Below, in pieces: positions 9,265 through 17,992 of a stretch of 64,000 nucleotides of DNA. Position numbers and translations under genes: made by a program. Where the stretch lies: contig JAFLCL010000015.1 in NCBI GenBank assembly GCA_017303575.1, positions 1-64,000 of the forward strand. The letters run 5' to 3'. This DNA is from Deltaproteobacteria bacterium (GTDB lineage: Bacteria; Myxococcota_A; Polyangia; Polyangiales; Sandaracinaceae). The notes below the pieces were generated by a model. The model was not told where the DNA came from. It made no database searches and saw only the letters and a list, made by a program, of their open reading frames with translations. Numbering within the stretch: position 1 is the stretch's first letter; the number at the start of each line of letters is the position of its first letter.

Positions 9265-9376
9265 CGCGCCATCGTACGGGATCACGCGGACGCGATCCTC
9301 CGAGACGCGCGCGCGGCCGAGAAAGGGCCCGACGAACGCTCGCGGGGCCCACCCCTTTCCCGTATCCTCGCGCGCC

Positions 9377-10033
9377 GTGAACGAAGGCCGCCTCGCCCGT
9401 GCCCACGCGATCGTCGCGACCGTACCGCTCCTGTTCTGGGGCGCGTTCCACGTGTGGGAGCAGTGGGCGGTGTTCCGCGGCCGACTCGCGTGGCTCGTGC
9501 GCATGCGCTCGACCTCGACCGGCCTCGGTCTCGCCGCGGAGATCGCGCTCGGTGTGCTGCCACTCGTCGTGTGGGCCGTGCTCCACGTGCGCGCGCGTGT
9601 GGTCGGCGAGCGGCTGCCCGGCACAGCACGCGAGAGCGACGAGCCGCTCGGCAAGGGCCTCGGCTTCCTCGGCCCCTGGGCGAGCAGCATCGCGATCGTG
9701 TTCCTCCTCTGGCACGTCGCCTGGCTCTGGGGCGCGAAGATCATGGGCGCCTCGCCGGTCGAGCTCTACGACGCGATGCAGCGCACGCTCGGCCTGCCCT
9801 GGGCGCTGGTGATGAACGCCATCGGTCTCGCGGCCGTCGCCTGGCACCTCGCCGCTGCGCTGCCCGACGGTCTCGAGGCCGCCGGCCTCGTCTCGAGCCC
9901 CGAGGGACGACGCTCGACGCGCATCGTCACGCTGGTGATCGGTCTCTGCCTGTTCGTCCTCAGCGCCCAGCTGACCGGGTGGCTCGGCACCGGGACCGGC
10001 ACCTTCTGGCCGATCCACGTCGTCCCGGGCTGA
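9377..10033 (+). CDS. Cytochrome b558-like membrane anchor (SdhC-like)
   Basis: 218 residues with a GTG start at 9377. It has five hydrophobic segments, around residues 8-28, 45-65, 92-115, 132-155 and 170-190. Histidines sit in or next to four of them (AFHVWEQW, VLHVR, WHVAWLW, WHLAAA), the spacing expected for a di-heme b subunit of succinate dehydrogenase or fumarate reductase of the b558 type, which passes electrons between quinone and the flavoprotein. The flavoprotein and iron-sulfur subunits are not in the window, so this copy is an orphan here. The start codon sets it close to the divergent lipoprotein gene at 9264. Confidence 0.72.
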   Translation: MNEGRLARAHAIVATVPLLFWGAFHVWEQWAVFRGRLAWLVRMRSTSTGLGLAAEIALGVLPLVVWAVLHVRARVVGERLPGTARESDEPLGKGLGFLGPWASSIAIVFLLWHVAWLWGAKIMGASPVELYDAMQRTLGLPWALVMNAIGLAAVAWHLAAALPDGLEAAGLVSSPEGRRSTRIVTLVIGLCLFVLSAQLTGWLGTGTGTFWPIHVVPG

Positions 10034-10084
10034 GTCGCGGGGCCACCCCGGAAACGGCCCAAAACGCGCGGGAAAAATGCCCTT

Positions 10085-10113
10085 TTGACAGGGCGGACGT
10101 CGCCTCGTAGTTT
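10085..10113 (+). promoter_or_regulatory. Sigma70-like promoter for the GNAT-like gene
   Basis: A perfect TTGACA at 10085-10090 is followed after exactly 17 bases by TAGTTT at 10108-10113. The predicted start of transcription would be near 10120, about 60 bases before the ATG at 10183. In such a GC-rich gap a perfect -35 hexamer stands out. Confidence 0.6.
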
Positions 10114-10182
10114 TCCGCGCTTTTTCGCCGGCCCTGCGACCCATTCACGCGTCGCACCCGCGCGCCCGAGGACTCCGAATCC

Positions 10183-11076
10183 ATGGCCAAAGTCGCCGTC
10201 GCCGCCGCCCCGCTCCCCGTCGTGGAGGAGCTGCACTTCAAGAGCGAGAGCGCTTACCTCTGTCTCCTCGTCAACCGACGCATCGGTCTCATCCGCGTCA
10301 TCGACTTCCGCTCGGGCGCCCTGCCCGCCAAGCGCTTGTTCATCCAGAACGTGGCGAAGCGCGAGGGCATCGAGAAGGTGATCCTGCTCGTCGAGAAGGA
10401 CGAGGTCTCGAGCTGGACGCGCGTGGGCTTCGTGCGCGAGGGAACGATCCCCGGCTTCTACAAGCGCTCGGACGGTCACCTCGTCGGCTGCGTGATCGGT
10501 GATCGCACGGCCTCGATCGAGGTGAACGACGAGGGCCAGAAGCTCGCCGAGCGCACGGTCAACGCCGCGAAGAAGAACGCGCGCGAGGTGCCCGAGGTGC
10601 TCACGAACGTCGCCATCGAGGTCGCCGACGAGACCGACGCGCTCGATGCGCGCGACGGCGTGTGGAAGAAGCCGAACGGCGCGCTCTCGGGCTTCGATGC
10701 CTTCGGTCGCGAGGCCGAGCGCTGCTTCGTCTCGGCGACCGCGAAGAAGGGCAAGCCCGTCTGGATCTCGGCCGAGTACCAGGACTGCTTCGGCCACGCG
10801 CTCGTCGAGACGCTGCGCACGCCCACCGACGATCTCGACGTGCTCGGCCTCACCGGCGGCCTCCGCAACCTCTGCGAGGACCTCAAGGAGCGCGGCATCG
10901 TGAGCGCGTTCACGTTCGCGCCGTCCGACGACATCGGCATCGCCACGGCCTACGTCGCCGCCGGCTTCCGCAAGACGGGCGTGCTCGCGCGCGGCAGTCA
11001 CCACAACGGCGAGCGACGCGACGCGATCCTCTGGACGCGCAAGCTCGCGAACCCGGGCGGCGAAGAAGTCGAGTGA
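10183..11076 (+). CDS. GNAT-like protein resembling beta-lysine N-acetyltransferase
   Basis: 297 residues, no signal peptide. Residues about 85-110 (SSWTRVGFVREGTIPGFY) closely resemble the acceptor segment of AblB-type beta-lysine N6-acetyltransferases, and the C-terminal half (residues 215-285) has a second GNAT-like beta-alpha pattern ending in AAGFRKTGVLARGSHHNG. A lysine 2,3-aminomutase partner (AblA), expected if this made acetyl-beta-lysine as an osmolyte, is not nearby, so the substrate may differ. The gene has a clear promoter upstream. It could be a degenerate tandem-GNAT protein. Confidence 0.6.
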   Translation: MAKVAVAAAPLPVVEELHFKSESAYLCLLVNRRIGLIRVIDFRSGALPAKRLFIQNVAKREGIEKVILLVEKDEVSSWTRVGFVREGTIPGFYKRSDGHLVGCVIGDRTASIEVNDEGQKLAERTVNAAKKNAREVPEVLTNVAIEVADETDALDARDGVWKKPNGALSGFDAFGREAERCFVSATAKKGKPVWISAEYQDCFGHALVETLRTPTDDLDVLGLTGGLRNLCEDLKERGIVSAFTFAPSDDIGIATAYVAAGFRKTGVLARGSHHNGERRDAILWTRKLANPGGEEVE

Positions 11077-11102
11077 GCACAGCGGGCCGCGAGGCCCCGC
11101 GC

Positions 11103-12047
11103 TCACGTAGCGATCGAGAAGCCGCCCCACGTGCGGAGGGCGCGAACGAGCACGTCGAAGTCCCCGATCTCGCCGATCTCGAAGCGCTCGATGCCCGTCG
11201 ATCGGAAGATGCCTTCCTTCGCTCCCACGCGATGGATCGAGAGGAATCCATCGACGACGGTGATGCGATCGATCGCGTCGCGGGTGAGCACCTCGTCGTC
11301 GATGGACACGCGCCCTTCGCCCACGCGCAGCGTCTTCTTGCCGGCGCGGAAGCTGGCGTGCCCGTCCTTCTCTTTCTCGGCCTTCGCGCGCTCCCATCGA
11401 ATGGCGCTCCAGCGGGTGATCACGGCGCTCGCGAAGATCCAGTGCTCGCTCTCCTGCGCCCACATCCCGCGGTCGTGACGCATGCCGCTGATCTCGAGGA
11501 GAGGGCGATCCGACGCGTCGCGGAAGGTGACCGTGTAGGTCGTGCCCTCGTAGCCGCCGCCGCTGCTCGCGCTGTTCTCTCGCTCGCGCACGAACAGCAC
11601 CGCCGCGTCGCGGAACCGCATCGCCGCATCGTGACGACGGATCCCGATGGCGGTGTGCTCGTGCACGCCCTCGGTCCCGATGTACGTCGCGCACGGCCGT
11701 CGTCGGGAGAGCGCCCAGAGCCCCGCGAGCGCGGCGAGGCCGAGCACCACGCACGGGATCACGGGATCGATCTGCACGTCGAGCGCACCGAGGAGCGCGA
11801 CCAGCCCCAGGCCGCCGAAGAAGCCGATCATCGCCGCGACCAGCGAGAGGCCCAGCGCGATCATGCGTCGCTGCTTGGCGGGCAGCGGACGCGGGCCGCG
11901 CGTCGTCTGGTTCGACCACGCGCTCACCACGTCACCGATCATCGGATCGGGCCGAATCGGGTACGCGGCGTCGATCACGGCGCGACCGAGGTGGTCGGGC
12001 CAGCTGGGCGCAGGCGCCGCGCGATAGCTCTCGGGATGGCTGTCCAC
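11103..12047 (-). CDS. Hypothetical membrane protein with two membrane segments
   Basis: 314 residues with a GTG start at 12047. A soluble head of about 60 residues is followed by two adjacent hydrophobic segments (about 62-85, MIALGLSLVAAMIGFFGGLGL, and 93-113). The C-terminal 200 residues are soluble and rich in beta-strand patterns (TYTVTFRDASDRPLLEISG, SIDDEVLTRDAIDRITVVDG), resembling a PH-like domain, but I cannot name it. It converges with the gene at 10183 and is divergent from 12110. A longer open frame on the same strand is an antisense shadow of other genes. Confidence 0.6.
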   Translation of the reverse strand: MDSHPESYRAAPAPSWPDHLGRAVIDAAYPIRPDPMIGDVVSAWSNQTTRGPRPLPAKQRRMIALGLSLVAAMIGFFGGLGLVALLGALDVQIDPVIPCVVLGLAALAGLWALSRRRPCATYIGTEGVHEHTAIGIRRHDAAMRFRDAAVLFVRERENSASSGGGYEGTTYTVTFRDASDRPLLEISGMRHDRGMWAQESEHWIFASAVITRWSAIRWERAKAEKEKDGHASFRAGKKTLRVGEGRVSIDDEVLTRDAIDRITVVDGFLSIHRVGAKEGIFRSTGIERFEIGEIGDFDVLVRALRTWGGFSIAT

Positions 12048-12109
12048 ACGAAGAGGATAGGTCAGCCCTCCCCAACCACGAGCCCCCCGCGTTAGTCTCG
12101 CGCCGCCCC

Positions 12110-13696
12110 ATGGTCGCCCGCGTCACAGGTCGCCTCGCCATCCCCGATCGCGACGTCTACGCGAACCTCCTCCGCGACACGCGCGGCCTGCGTCGCGATC
12201 AAGCCTCCGCGCGCGACGCCTGGTACTCGGCGCTCCCGTGGGAACGGAAGGAAGAGACGCTCTTCGAGCTCGAGGCATTGCTCAAGGGCATCGCGTGCTT
12301 CGGCAACCCGCGGAACCATCCGGGGCAGCCCGATGCACGCAGCGCCGTCGCGCAGGACTTCCACGAGCACCTGCGCATCCTCCGCGACGCGAGCTCACGC
12401 GTGGTGCAGCTCACGCGACAGCTCCTCGGCGACAAGGAGCGCGCGTACACGTTCACGCGCTACCTCGAGAGCGTCTTGCCCGAGGACTCGGCGCGCGGGC
12501 GGCTCATCCAGGAGCAGCTCACGCAGGACACGCCCGAAGAGGCGCTGCTCCTGCTCCGCAACGCCTTCGGCCACTTCCTCGATCTGAGCGAAGGCCTCCT
12601 GCGCCTCGGTCGCATCTCGAACCGCATCCACAGCGCCTACCACGGTGTGCTCGTGCGCGAGGTCGGTCGCAACACGTTCTTCAACCCGCTCATGGCGCTC
12701 GAGTTCCGACAGGAGTTCGATCGTATCCGCTCGGTCGAGGTGCTCGATGCCCTGCACTCGATCGAGAGCGAGAGCGGTCACCGCGTCTGCGCGCTCACGT
12801 TCCTGACGCTCTTCCGCGGTCTTCGTTATCTCTCGCTGATCGACCAGTACGCCGCCGAGCCCGCCGCCACGCGCCGCGCGTACGTCGTGCTCGCCGCGCT
12901 CCGCAGCGACGTCCGCACGCTCACCCGCTACCTCGCACGACGCGCCGCCGAGGCGATGGCCGACGGCTTCGAGAGCGAGCTCCTCTCGCTCACCGCGCCC
13001 GAGCTCCTGCGCAGCTACGACGGTCTGGCCGGCGAGGCGTATGGCCTCGTGCGCCTGCGCGGCACGCTCGAGAACCTCGCGAACACCCTGCGCGTGGAGA
13101 TCCGCCGCACGTTCGATCACGATCTTCCCTCGCTCGAGGCGAAGATCGGCGAGCGCGAGCTCGGCCCGCAGATGGTGATCGCGTCGGCCCAAGCGCGGGC
13201 GTCGTTGCACCACGCGATCATCACGCTGTGCGACGAGCTCCGGCCCGGCCTCGTGCCCGAGCTCGAGAAGGACACCACCGCACGACGCGCCGCGAGCGAG
13301 CGCCTGCGCCGCGAGATCTGGATGTTCCAGCGCATCCTCAAGGCCTTCCTCGCCATGAGCGAGAGCTCGCGCGCCGACCCCGATCAGTGGGTGAGCCCCG
13401 CGAGCTTCCAGTTCGTGCGCGACTTCCTCGGCCACTTCCGCGCGATCGGCTACCAGCTGATCCGCAGCCACGACTACGAACGCCTCGATCCCTTCCTCAA
13501 GGCGCTCGACGAGCTTCGCGACGTCGACCTCGTCGAGGGTGCACGCATCCGCAGCGCGATCGAGGAGGGCGCGGCGTTCTCGGACTTCCTGGGCGTCCTC
13601 TTCGAGCGCGTGTCGAACCGAGCCGAGCTCCAGGGCGTGCCCTTCGATCGTCAGGCCGCCGCCGAGATGCTGAAGATCTACCTCGGCCGAACCTGA
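12110..13696 (+). CDS. Large helical hypothetical protein
   Basis: 528 residues, acidic and basic residues evenly mixed, strongly alpha-helical by pattern, without signal peptide or membrane segment. No motif was recognised. Repeated Arg-Glu-Leu heptads (FQFVRDFLGHFRAIGYQLIR, ELLRSYDGLAGEAYGLVRLR) suggest long helical bundles. Its TGA at 13694-13696 abuts the stop of the convergent toxin gene directly, forming TGATCA. It may be lineage-specific. Confidence 0.72.
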   Translation: MVARVTGRLAIPDRDVYANLLRDTRGLRRDQASARDAWYSALPWERKEETLFELEALLKGIACFGNPRNHPGQPDARSAVAQDFHEHLRILRDASSRVVQLTRQLLGDKERAYTFTRYLESVLPEDSARGRLIQEQLTQDTPEEALLLLRNAFGHFLDLSEGLLRLGRISNRIHSAYHGVLVREVGRNTFFNPLMALEFRQEFDRIRSVEVLDALHSIESESGHRVCALTFLTLFRGLRYLSLIDQYAAEPAATRRAYVVLAALRSDVRTLTRYLARRAAEAMADGFESELLSLTAPELLRSYDGLAGEAYGLVRLRGTLENLANTLRVEIRRTFDHDLPSLEAKIGERELGPQMVIASAQARASLHHAIITLCDELRPGLVPELEKDTTARRAASERLRREIWMFQRILKAFLAMSESSRADPDQWVSPASFQFVRDFLGHFRAIGYQLIRSHDYERLDPFLKALDELRDVDLVEGARIRSAIEEGAAFSDFLGVLFERVSNRAELQGVPFDRQAAAEMLKIYLGRT

Positions 13697-14098
13697 TCAG
13701 ACCTCGAGGACGACGAGCTCCGGGTCGAGAGCTCGCAGATCGTCCGGATCGCTCGTCAACACGGCTTGCCTCCGGGAACGAGCGCAGACGACGACGGACG
13801 CGTCGACGACGTCCGAACCCGCACGGGCCGCGAGCAATCGACCGATCGCGCGCGCAGCGATGTCGTCCAGCGACACCGGCTCGTAGTCCGACGTCGCGAG
13901 GAAGCGGGCCAATCGCACCTGCTTGCCCGGGTCACGGAAGACCTGCGCGAGCACGCCTGAGGGAACCGAGAGCCGGGCACCGAGATCGAGCGCCTCGCGC
14001 AACAGAATCGCGGCGTTGCGATCACCGCGCTCGATCGCGATCAGCCCGCCCGCATCGAGCGTCAGGCCCTCGCTCCCGCGGACCGCACGACGCTTCAT
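13697..14098 (-). CDS. PIN-domain toxin of a VapBC-like pair
   Basis: 133 residues. LTLDAGGLIAIERGD (first Asp at 15) is the opening of a PIN domain, SDVVDASVVVCA (about residues 94-105) gives the middle acidic site and VLTSDPDDL near 115 the last, so the four acidic residues of a VapC-type Mg-dependent ribonuclease are in place. It is translated with the upstream antitoxin through an ATGA overlap at 14095-14098. Targets of such toxins are usually RNAs such as tRNA; not known here. Confidence 0.85.
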   Translation of the reverse strand: MKRRAVRGSEGLTLDAGGLIAIERGDRNAAILLREALDLGARLSVPSGVLAQVFRDPGKQVRLARFLATSDYEPVSLDDIAARAIGRLLAARAGSDVVDASVVVCARSRRQAVLTSDPDDLRALDPELVVLEV

Positions 14099-14352
14099 GG
14101 GCGCTTCCGTCGCGTGACACCGACCGCCGCGAGAGAGCGACGTGCCCGCGCTCGCTCGAGGGCGGTCGGAGGTCCGCCAGACTCCTCCAGGATCTCGTCC
14201 AGCACGTCACGCAGCCGCAGCTCGCGCGCGTGCGCTGCGATGGCATCCGCTGCGAACGCGCTCACGGACGTCGCTGCGCCCCGCCGCACCGCAGCCTTCG
14301 CGAGCGCGAGCGTCTCGGGCGGGAGGCTGATGGCGATCTTCACAGCGGTCAT
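14095..14352 (-). CDS. Ribbon-helix-helix antitoxin
   Basis: 85 residues. MTAVKIAISLPPETLALAKAAV is the beta-strand plus first helix of a ribbon-helix-helix DNA-binding domain and SVSAFAADAIAAHARE the second helix; the Arg-rich tail would bind the toxin. It is the first gene of the pair and its stop overlaps the toxin start. Such antitoxins neutralise the PIN ribonuclease and repress their own promoter; repeated TACCG-type words just upstream of the ATG (about 14351-14370) could be that operator. Confidence 0.82.
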   Translation of the reverse strand: MTAVKIAISLPPETLALAKAAVRRGAATSVSAFAADAIAAHARELRLRDVLDEILEESGGPPTALERARARRSLAAVGVTRRKRP

Positions 14353-14437
14353 ACCGCCAGAATACCGGCCGACTGCGGGCCCGCAAGGCCCGCGCGGAGA
14401 AGAGAAGCGCGGAGAGGAGAAGGCGCGGCGCGGCGAG

Positions 14438-15265
14438 TCAGATCGCGATCGACCCGGAGAACACGTGGCGCGCGGGCCCCGTCATCTGGATGCGCTCCTC
14501 GCGCGCGCCGACGACGATCTCGAGCACGCCGCCCGGCAGGTGCACGTCGATCGGCTCGCCACGACGCGCGCGACCGGTCTCGACCGCAGCGACCGCCGCC
14601 GCGCACGCACCGGTCCCGCACGCCTCGGTCCAGCCCGCGCCGCGCTCGTACACGTGAAGCGTCATCGCGCTGCGAGCGCCCTCGCGCATGCGCGCGAAGC
14701 CCACGTTCGCCTTCTTCGGAAAGCGCGGATCGTCTTGGATCGCGGGACCGAGCGCGAGGCGCGCCTCACCGACGTCGTCGAAGAGCACGGCATGTGGGTT
14801 CCCCATCGACACGGCGGTGACGTGGACCATGCGGTCGAGCGCGCGCATCGGCGCATCGATCATCGGCCCATCCGCGCGCACGGGGATCTCGTCGAGCACG
14901 AGGCTGGCGGCGCGCATCGAGACGCTCACGATCGCGGACGCGCCCTGCGAGGAGACGACGTGCGCGCGGTGGGCGCCCGCATCCGTCGCGATCTGCAGGG
15001 GCTCGTGGCCCGCGCCGCGCCGCGCGAAGTGGAAGGCCACGCAGCGCAGGCCATTGCCGCACATCTCGGCGGTGCTCCCGTCTGCGTTGACGACGCGCAT
15101 CGCGGGCTCGGGCTCGCCGACGAACAGCACGCCATCGGCGCCCACGCCGCGGTGGCGATCACAGATCGCGATCACCTCGGGGATCGAGAGCGCGCTCTTC
15201 GGGAGATCGACGACCACGAAGTCGTTGCCGAGGCCCTCGTACTTCTCGAACGCGACCGTTCGCAT
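14438..15265 (-). CDS. dapF: Diaminopimelate epimerase
   Basis: 275 residues, the normal family length. It converts LL- to meso-diaminopimelate, the last epimerisation before lysine and the precursor for peptidoglycan cross-links. The two catalytic cysteines are Cys69 (AEMCGNGLRC) and Cys216 (TEACGTGAC), each inside its family motif. The start at 15265 was chosen because MRTVAFEKYEGLGNDF is the standard N-terminus; the frame extends upstream only as an antisense shadow of the STAND gene. No other lysine or cell-wall gene is adjacent. Cytoplasmic. Confidence 0.97.
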   Translation of the reverse strand: MRTVAFEKYEGLGNDFVVVDLPKSALSIPEVIAICDRHRGVGADGVLFVGEPEPAMRVVNADGSTAEMCGNGLRCVAFHFARRGAGHEPLQIATDAGAHRAHVVSSQGASAIVSVSMRAASLVLDEIPVRADGPMIDAPMRALDRMVHVTAVSMGNPHAVLFDDVGEARLALGPAIQDDPRFPKKANVGFARMREGARSAMTLHVYERGAGWTEACGTGACAAAVAAVETGRARRGEPIDVHLPGGVLEIVVGAREERIQMTGPARHVFSGSIAI

Positions 15266-15382
15266 GGACCCCTTGTGCGCCGGGCGCCCGCGAATGTCGA
15301 GATCGCGCGTGCTCGACCTCGCCGACCTGCCGGCGCTCTGACCTCCACGGCTGGCCTGCACCCGTGCGAGCATGCGACCTCG

Positions 15383-17980
15383 ATGTCGTCCCGAGACGTG
15401 ATCGTCGGTCGTGAGCGAGAGATCGAGGCCTTCACCCGCGCGGTGGAAGGCGGCGCGCGCCTCTTGACCGTCACGGGGCCGGGCGGCGTGGGGAAGTCGC
15501 GCCTCGTGCACGAAGCGCTGACCGCGCTCCGCGAGTCCCACGCCGACATGGTGCCCGTGGTCGAGTGCGCGCTCGGCGAGACCTCGACGCTCGAGGGGCT
15601 CGTCGATCGTGTGGTCGACGCGCTCGGGGGCGCGGGCGCGCGTCGCAAGGACATCACGCGCCTCTTCGCGCAGCGCGCGCCCGTCGTGGTCGTCCTCGAT
15701 CCCTTCGATCGCCTGGTGCCTCACGCGACGCTGCTCTCGGAGTGGCTGCGCGGAACGCCCGCGTTGAGCTTCGTCGCGGTGAGCCGGCAGGTGCTGCGGG
15801 TGCCCGAAGAGGTGGTGCTCGAGGTGCCCGCGATCACCGACGAGGCGAGCGCCGTCGCGCTGTTCTCCGCGATCGCCGAGCGCCACCGTCCCGGCTTCAC
15901 GCTGGGCGAGGCCGATCGCGCCGCCGCGGCAGCGATCGTCCACGAGCTCGATGGCCTTCCGCTCGCCATCGAGCTCGCGGCCTCGCGCATGACGGTGATG
16001 AGCCCACAAGCGCTGCTCCATCGCTTGCGCAGTCACCTCCAGACCAAGGGTCGCTTCGAGGTCCTTCGCCGCGGCGGAGCGGACGGTGCGCGGCACCAGG
16101 CGCTCGAGGCCTCGATCGCGTGGAGCATCGATCTGCTCGGGACACCCGCGCGCGAGACGCTCGCGCAGTGCACGGTGTTCCGCGGTGGCTTCACGATCGA
16201 AGCGGCCGAGGCCGTCGTGCAGCTCGGGGGCGCGAACACCGACGTGCTCGATCTGCTGCAGAGCCTGCGCGAACGATCGCTGCTCACCGTGACCGAGCCC
16301 TCGGGCGATGGCGAGCTCCGGCTTCACCTCGGGCAGAGCGTGCGTGCGTTCGTGGAGCCTTCGCTCACCGAAGCCGAGCGCGACGCTGCGGAGGATCGAC
16401 ACGCGCGCCACTACGTGGAGCGTGCCGAGGCCTGGGGCGCGCAAGGCCGCGAGCGCGACGGCTGGCGCGCGCGCGCGAAGATCGCCGCCGAGCGCGACAA
16501 CCTCCTGGCCGTGGTCGAGCGCATCCTCGGTCGACCGAACGTCAGCTCACGAAGCGCCGACCGTGCGCTCCGCGCCCTCGTGACGCTGGGGCCCGTGCTC
16601 CTCAAGGAGGGCTCGCTCGAGATCACGCACAGCCACCTCGAGCGCGGCCTCGCGATCGCTCAGGGATCGGGCGCAGATCCGCGTCTCCAAGCGCGCGCCC
16701 TGCTCCTGCGCGCCGAGGTGAAGACGCGCGTGGGGGACGTGACGGGTGCGGAGCGCGATCTCGCGGAGGCGATGGTCCTCGCGCACCACACCACGCTCCG
16801 CGACGTGGAGGGTCGAGCGCTCGTCCTCGCGGCGCGACTCGCCATCCAGCGTCGCGACACGGCGCGCGCGGGCCTCGTGCTCGATCGTGCACAAGAGCTC
16901 GCTCGCGAGCACAAGGACGAGCCGCTCGCCGTCGCGTGCCTCGCGGCGCGGGGCTCGCAGCTCGTTCACGCGCGCGACCTCGCGGGCGCGGAGCTGCACT
17001 TCGAAGAAGGGCTCGCGCGCGCCCGTCGCAGCTCGGACGCCTCGGCCGACATCGCGTTCTCTCGGCGGCTCGCGTACCTCGATCTCGCGGCAGGGCGTGT
17101 GGCCGAGGCGCGCGAACGCCTCGAGCAGGCGGCCAAGCTCGCGGAGCGCGAGCACGAGCCTCGCGCCGCGATCTTCGGATGCTTGCCGCTCGCGGTGGCG
17201 CGCGCGCTCGAGGGCGGAGCGACGGAGCGCTTCGTCTCGTCGATGTCGCTGCTCGACGAAGCCGCGCGCGGCGCCAACGACGGAGGCCTCGTCTCGTTCG
17301 AGCCCGTCGTCCGCGGCTTCCTCGGCATCCTCCACGCCGCGCGAGGTGAGCGCGGCGAGGCACGCCTCCTCTTGGGCGAGGTCACGAGCGCGGAGCCCGG
17401 CTCGTCGATCGCCGATCTCGAGATCCTCTTTCTGCTCGGGCTCGCGCGGATCGAGTCGCACGCGAACCGACGTGAGGCCGCGAAGAAGCTGGTGACGCGC
17501 GCGCTCGGTCGCGCAGACGCCGCGATCGACGGCGCGCTCGTCGCGTTCCTCGGCGAGGACCCGCTCGCGCTCGACAGCGCGCAGCGATCACCGCTCGTCT
17601 CGCTGCTGCTGCTCGTGCGCGCGAGCGCGACGCCGCTCGGCAGCGTGCCTCCGCCTCCCGACACGCGACCGAGCCTCACGCTGGGCCCTGCTGCCACGTG
17701 GTTTCGCGTCGCGAGCGAGCCGCGCGTGGATCTCTCGCGCCGCAAGCCGCTGCGCCTGATCCTCGATCGTCTCTCGCGCCCCGAAGACAAGCCAAACCTC
17801 GCGTGGGACGAGCTCCTCGAGGCGGGCTGGCCGGGTGAGCGCATGCGCGCGGACGCCGGCGCGCACCGCGTGCGCGTGGCGGTCTCGACGCTGCGCAAGA
17901 TGGGGCTGCGCGACGTGCTCCGCACCGAGGACACCGGCTACCGGATCGACCCTGCGTACGAGATCCAGCGAACCGAGTGA
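15383..17980 (+). CDS. STAND-type NTPase with C-terminal winged-helix domain
   Basis: 865 residues from ATG 15383. Residues 1-300 form an AAA/NB-ARC-like ATPase: Walker A GPGGVGKS at 32-39, Walker B VVVVLD at 101-106 and the GLPLAIELAA GxP motif near 195. Residues about 380-740 are a helical, TPR-like array of repeated Ala/Leu/Arg helices. The last 95 residues (about 770-865, ending LRTEDTGYRIDPAYE) look like an OmpR-type winged helix with GYRI wing. STAND proteins act as ligand-gated switches; the DNA-binding end suggests a transcription regulator. Usual bacterial STAND regulators (SARP/AfsR, MalT) carry the DNA-binding domain at the N-terminus or as LuxR-type at the C-terminus, so this order is less usual. 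Target genes unknown. Confidence 0.8.
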   Translation: MSSRDVIVGREREIEAFTRAVEGGARLLTVTGPGGVGKSRLVHEALTALRESHADMVPVVECALGETSTLEGLVDRVVDALGGAGARRKDITRLFAQRAPVVVVLDPFDRLVPHATLLSEWLRGTPALSFVAVSRQVLRVPEEVVLEVPAITDEASAVALFSAIAERHRPGFTLGEADRAAAAAIVHELDGLPLAIELAASRMTVMSPQALLHRLRSHLQTKGRFEVLRRGGADGARHQALEASIAWSIDLLGTPARETLAQCTVFRGGFTIEAAEAVVQLGGANTDVLDLLQSLRERSLLTVTEPSGDGELRLHLGQSVRAFVEPSLTEAERDAAEDRHARHYVERAEAWGAQGRERDGWRARAKIAAERDNLLAVVERILGRPNVSSRSADRALRALVTLGPVLLKEGSLEITHSHLERGLAIAQGSGADPRLQARALLLRAEVKTRVGDVTGAERDLAEAMVLAHHTTLRDVEGRALVLAARLAIQRRDTARAGLVLDRAQELAREHKDEPLAVACLAARGSQLVHARDLAGAELHFEEGLARARRSSDASADIAFSRRLAYLDLAAGRVAEARERLEQAAKLAEREHEPRAAIFGCLPLAVARALEGGATERFVSSMSLLDEAARGANDGGLVSFEPVVRGFLGILHAARGERGEARLLLGEVTSAEPGSSIADLEILFLLGLARIESHANRREAAKKLVTRALGRADAAIDGALVAFLGEDPLALDSAQRSPLVSLLLLVRASATPLGSVPPPPDTRPSLTLGPAATWFRVASEPRVDLSRRKPLRLILDRLSRPEDKPNLAWDELLEAGWPGERMRADAGAHRVRVAVSTLRKMGLRDVLRTEDTGYRIDPAYEIQRTE

Positions 17981-17992
17981 TCGACGGGGTCG

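Noticed and set aside
9766-11919. 717-codon minus-strand frame
   Set aside because: Opposite the GNAT-like gene and out of frame with the membrane protein at 11103; no motif and shadow composition.
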